Shown here: piece by piece, positions 61,828-64,000 of the stretch
How positions within the stretch are numbered: position 1 is the stretch's first letter
Layout of the letters: each line of letters opens with the position of its first letter
Origin: Bacillota bacterium
GTDB taxonomy: Bacteria; Bacillota; Clostridia; Lachnospirales; Lachnospiraceae
Length of the DNA stretch: 64,000 nt
NCBI GenBank assembly: GCA_023415055.1
Contig: JAEZLZ010000108.1
Coordinates: forward strand, 27,981 to 91,980
Direction of reading: 5' to 3'
The notes under the pieces: model-generated
Seen by the model: the letters and a program-made list of their open reading frames with translations, nothing else
What the model was told of the DNA's origin: nothing
The model's database searches: none
Position numbers and translations under genes: made by a program

Positions 61828-64000
61828 ATGGCAAGGAAAATGAAAACAATGGATGGTAATAATGCTGCGGCACACGTGTCATATGCATTTACCGATGTTG
61901 CTGCTATCTATCCTATTACACCCAGTTCCGTTATGGCTGAAGTAACTGACAAATGGTCAGCTGAAGGCAGAAAAAATATCTTCGGACAAGAGGTAAAAGT
62001 AGTTGAGATGCAGTCTGAAGCTGGAGCAGCTGGTACTGTTCACGGTTCTTTAGCAGCTGGTGCACTTACAACCACATTTACAGCATCTCAAGGTTTATTA
62101 CTTATGATCCCCAATATGTATAAGATTGCTGGTGAGTTACTCCCGGGCGTTATCAACGTATCTGCTCGTGCATTAGCAAGCCATGCATTATCCATCTTCG
62201 GTGATCACTCCGATGTTTACGCATGCCGCCAGACAGGTTTTGCTATGTTGGCAAGCAGCAATCCTCAAGAGGTTATGGACTTAGGTGCAGTAGCACACTT
62301 AGCAGCAATTAAAGGTAAAGTACCTTTTGTGCATTTCTTTGACGGATTTAGAACTTCTCATGAGATTCAGAAGATTGAAACATGGGACTATGAGGATCTG
62401 AAGGAAATGGTTGATATGGATGCTGTAGATGCATACCGTCGCAACGCATTGAATCCTGAGCATCCGGTACTTCGTGGTTCCGCACAGAACCCGGACGTAT
62501 TCTTCCAGGCAAGAGAAGCTTGTAATACATACTACGATGCTGTACCCGGTGTTGTAGAGGAATATATGAATAAGGTAAATGCAAAGCTTGGTACCGATTA
62601 TAAGCTATTCAACTATTACGGTGCTGCTGATGCAGACCACATCATCGTGGCTATGGGATCTGTAAATGATACCATCGAAGAGACCATCGATTACTTAAAT
62701 GCAAACGGAGCTAAGGTTGGTGTTGTTAAGGTTCGTTTATACCGTCCTTTCAGCGCAAAACGCTTAATTGAAGCAATCCCTGCTACCGTGAAGAAAATCA
62801 CCGTTCTTGACAGAACAAAAGAGCCCGGTTCCCTTGGAGAGCCTTTATACTTAGATGTTGTTGCAGCATTAAAGGACAGCCAGTTTGGCAATCTTCCCGT
62901 ATTTAACGGCCGTTACGGCTTGGGTTCCAAGAACACAACACCCGCACAGATCATTGCTGTTTATAAGAATACTGAGAAGAAGACCTTCACCATCGGTATC
63001 AAGGATGATGTTACTAACTTATCTCTTGACATTACCGAGAATCCGAATACTACTCCGGAAGGAACTATTTCTTGTAAGTTCTGGGGTCTTGGAGCTGACG
63101 GTACTGTAGGTGCAAATAAGAACTCCATCAAGATCATCGGTGATCATACCAATATGTATGCTCAGGCTTACTTTGATTATGATTCCAAGAAGTCCGGTGG
63201 TGTTACTATGTCTCACTTGAGATTTGGTAAAAAGCCCATTAAGTCTACATACTTAATTACAGAGGCAGACTTTGTTGCATGTCACAATCCTTCCTATGTA
63301 AGAAAATATAACATGGTTCAGGAAATAAAGAAGGGTGGTACCTTCTTACTTAACTGCGGCTGGGATATGGAAGAGCTTGAGAAACATTTGCCCGGACAGG
63401 TTAAGCGCTATATTGCAGAGAACAACATTAAGTTCTACACCATCGATGGTATCAGCATCGGTAAGGAAATCGGCTTAGGCGGACGTATCAACACAATTCT
63501 TCAGGCAGCATTCTTCAAACTTGCGAATATCATTCCGGTTGACGAAGCGGTGAAGTATATGAAGGATGCAGCTACTGCTTCTTATTCCAAGAAGGGTGAA
63601 GCTATCGTTGCTATGAACCATGCAGCTATCGATCGCGGTCTCACCGGCCTCAAGGAGATTCAGGTTCCCGAGAGCTGGAAGAGTGCACAGGATGAAGAGA
63701 TTATCCATAAGGTAAGCGGCGACAGAAGTGATGTAGTTGATTTCGTTAACAACATCTTAGCTCCCGTTAATGCTCAGCAGGGTAATGATCTTCCGGTATC
63801 CGCATTTGTAAATGCAGCTGATGGTACTTTACCTCAGGGTGCTGCTGCATTCGAGAAGCGTGGTATTGCAGTAGATGTTCCGGAATGGAATCCAGAGAAC
63901 TGTATTCAGTGTAACTTCTGTTCTTACGTATGTCCTCACGCTGTAATCCGTCCGGTTGCTATGGACGCTTCTGATGCTGCGAAGGCTCCGGAAGGAATGA
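61828..64000 (+). CDS. nifJ: Pyruvate:ferredoxin (flavodoxin) oxidoreductase, N-terminal 724 residues
   Basis: Oxidises pyruvate with CoA to acetyl-CoA and CO2 and reduces ferredoxin; central in anaerobic energy metabolism. The frame runs off the right edge; full-length enzymes are about 1,170-1,190 residues. Seen here are the N-terminal domain (TMDGNNAAAHVSYAFTDVAAIYPITPSSVMAE), VVEMQSEAGAAGTVHGSL, the domain II region and the first cluster motif of the inserted ferredoxin domain (CIQCNFCSYVCPHAVIRP, about 692-709). AAGGAGGA lies seven bases before the ATG. Codons are strongly optimised, as expected for an abundant protein. The thiamine-diphosphate domain lies beyond the window. Confidence 0.95.
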   Translation, partial: MARKMKTMDGNNAAAHVSYAFTDVAAIYPITPSSVMAEVTDKWSAEGRKNIFGQEVKVVEMQSEAGAAGTVHGSLAAGALTTTFTASQGLLLMIPNMYKIAGELLPGVINVSARALASHALSIFGDHSDVYACRQTGFAMLASSNPQEVMDLGAVAHLAAIKGKVPFVHFFDGFRTSHEIQKIETWDYEDLKEMVDMDAVDAYRRNALNPEHPVLRGSAQNPDVFFQAREACNTYYDAVPGVVEEYMNKVNAKLGTDYKLFNYYGAADADHIIVAMGSVNDTIEETIDYLNANGAKVGVVKVRLYRPFSAKRLIEAIPATVKKITVLDRTKEPGSLGEPLYLDVVAALKDSQFGNLPVFNGRYGLGSKNTTPAQIIAVYKNTEKKTFTIGIKDDVTNLSLDITENPNTTPEGTISCKFWGLGADGTVGANKNSIKIIGDHTNMYAQAYFDYDSKKSGGVTMSHLRFGKKPIKSTYLITEADFVACHNPSYVRKYNMVQEIKKGGTFLLNCGWDMEELEKHLPGQVKRYIAENNIKFYTIDGISIGKEIGLGGRINTILQAAFFKLANIIPVDEAVKYMKDAATASYSKKGEAIVAMNHAAIDRGLTGLKEIQVPESWKSAQDEEIIHKVSGDRSDVVDFVNNILAPVNAQQGNDLPVSAFVNAADGTLPQGAAAFEKRGIAVDVPEWNPENCIQCNFCSYVCPHAVIRPVAMDASDAAKAPEGM

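Overview
The window looks like chromosome from an anaerobic, low-GC Firmicute of the Lachnospiraceae / Clostridium cluster XIVa type. Evidence: a complete FabK-type (not FabI-type) fatty-acid cluster under a FabT-like MarR regulator, a type III glutamine synthetase, an NfnAB-type ferredoxin:NADP+ oxidoreductase pair, pyruvate:ferredoxin oxidoreductase at the right edge, a TIGR03916/TIGR03915-type radical SAM DNA-repair pair, AGGAGG-type ribosome binding sites and many families (DUF5688, DUF5721, DUF6320) that I associate with Lachnospiraceae. The genus cannot be fixed from the sequence alone.

Layout. 0-2.8 kb: tail of a YesL-like membrane protein and glnN. 2.9-14.1 kb: the fatty-acid cluster fabT-fabH-[143-bp repeat array]-acpP-fabK-fabD-fabG-fabF-accB-fabZ-accC-accD-accA, preceded by a promoter whose -10 is covered by a perfect FabT-type palindrome. 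14.2-16.9 kb (minus): a C39-protease-like orphan and an ABC-F ATPase with one degenerate ATP site. 17.4-21.2 kb: esterase, condensation-like acyltransferase, zinc-ribbon membrane protein and TraX-like protein. 21.2-25.6 kb: a 58-aa small gene, a DUF5721 protein, htpG with a CIRCE operator, and a DegV protein. 25.8-28.7 kb: AT-rich accessory stretch with a self-regulated TetR/hydrolase pair, a broken AAA-ATPase remnant, tRNA-Pro and two small genes. 28.8-34.8 kb: small gene, tRNA-Thr, second DegV, a chemoreceptor, and an ABC importer lacking a binding protein. 34.9-42.3 kb: a tandem glycine riboswitch driving gcvT-gcvH-gcvPA-gcvPB-lplA-lpdA, i.e. the whole glycine cleavage system with its lipoylation and reoxidation enzymes. 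42.3-42.9 kb: gene remnants. 43.1-53.1 kb: isochorismatase-type hydrolase, a degenerate EAL protein fused to a 28-residue-periodic beta-repeat domain, a radical SAM DNA-repair pair flanked by two LexA-type boxes, a Gly/Thr-repeat lipoprotein, a Fur regulator behind a HAD-GNAT fusion, and a CYTH/small-protein/HD group. 53.4-64 kb: nfnAB, an active-looking GGDEF-EAL protein, membrane and DUF5688 proteins, a secreted GH18 chitinase, and nifJ behind a long, structured leader.

The most notable items are (1) the EAL/beta-repeat fusion, (2) the double SOS-box promoter of the radical SAM repair operon, (3) the 143-bp tandem repeats with a long hairpin inside the fatty-acid cluster, (4) the structured nifJ leader, and (5) the esterase/acyltransferase/zinc-ribbon/TraX cluster of unknown product. 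All function calls are from reading the sequence; no database search was run.
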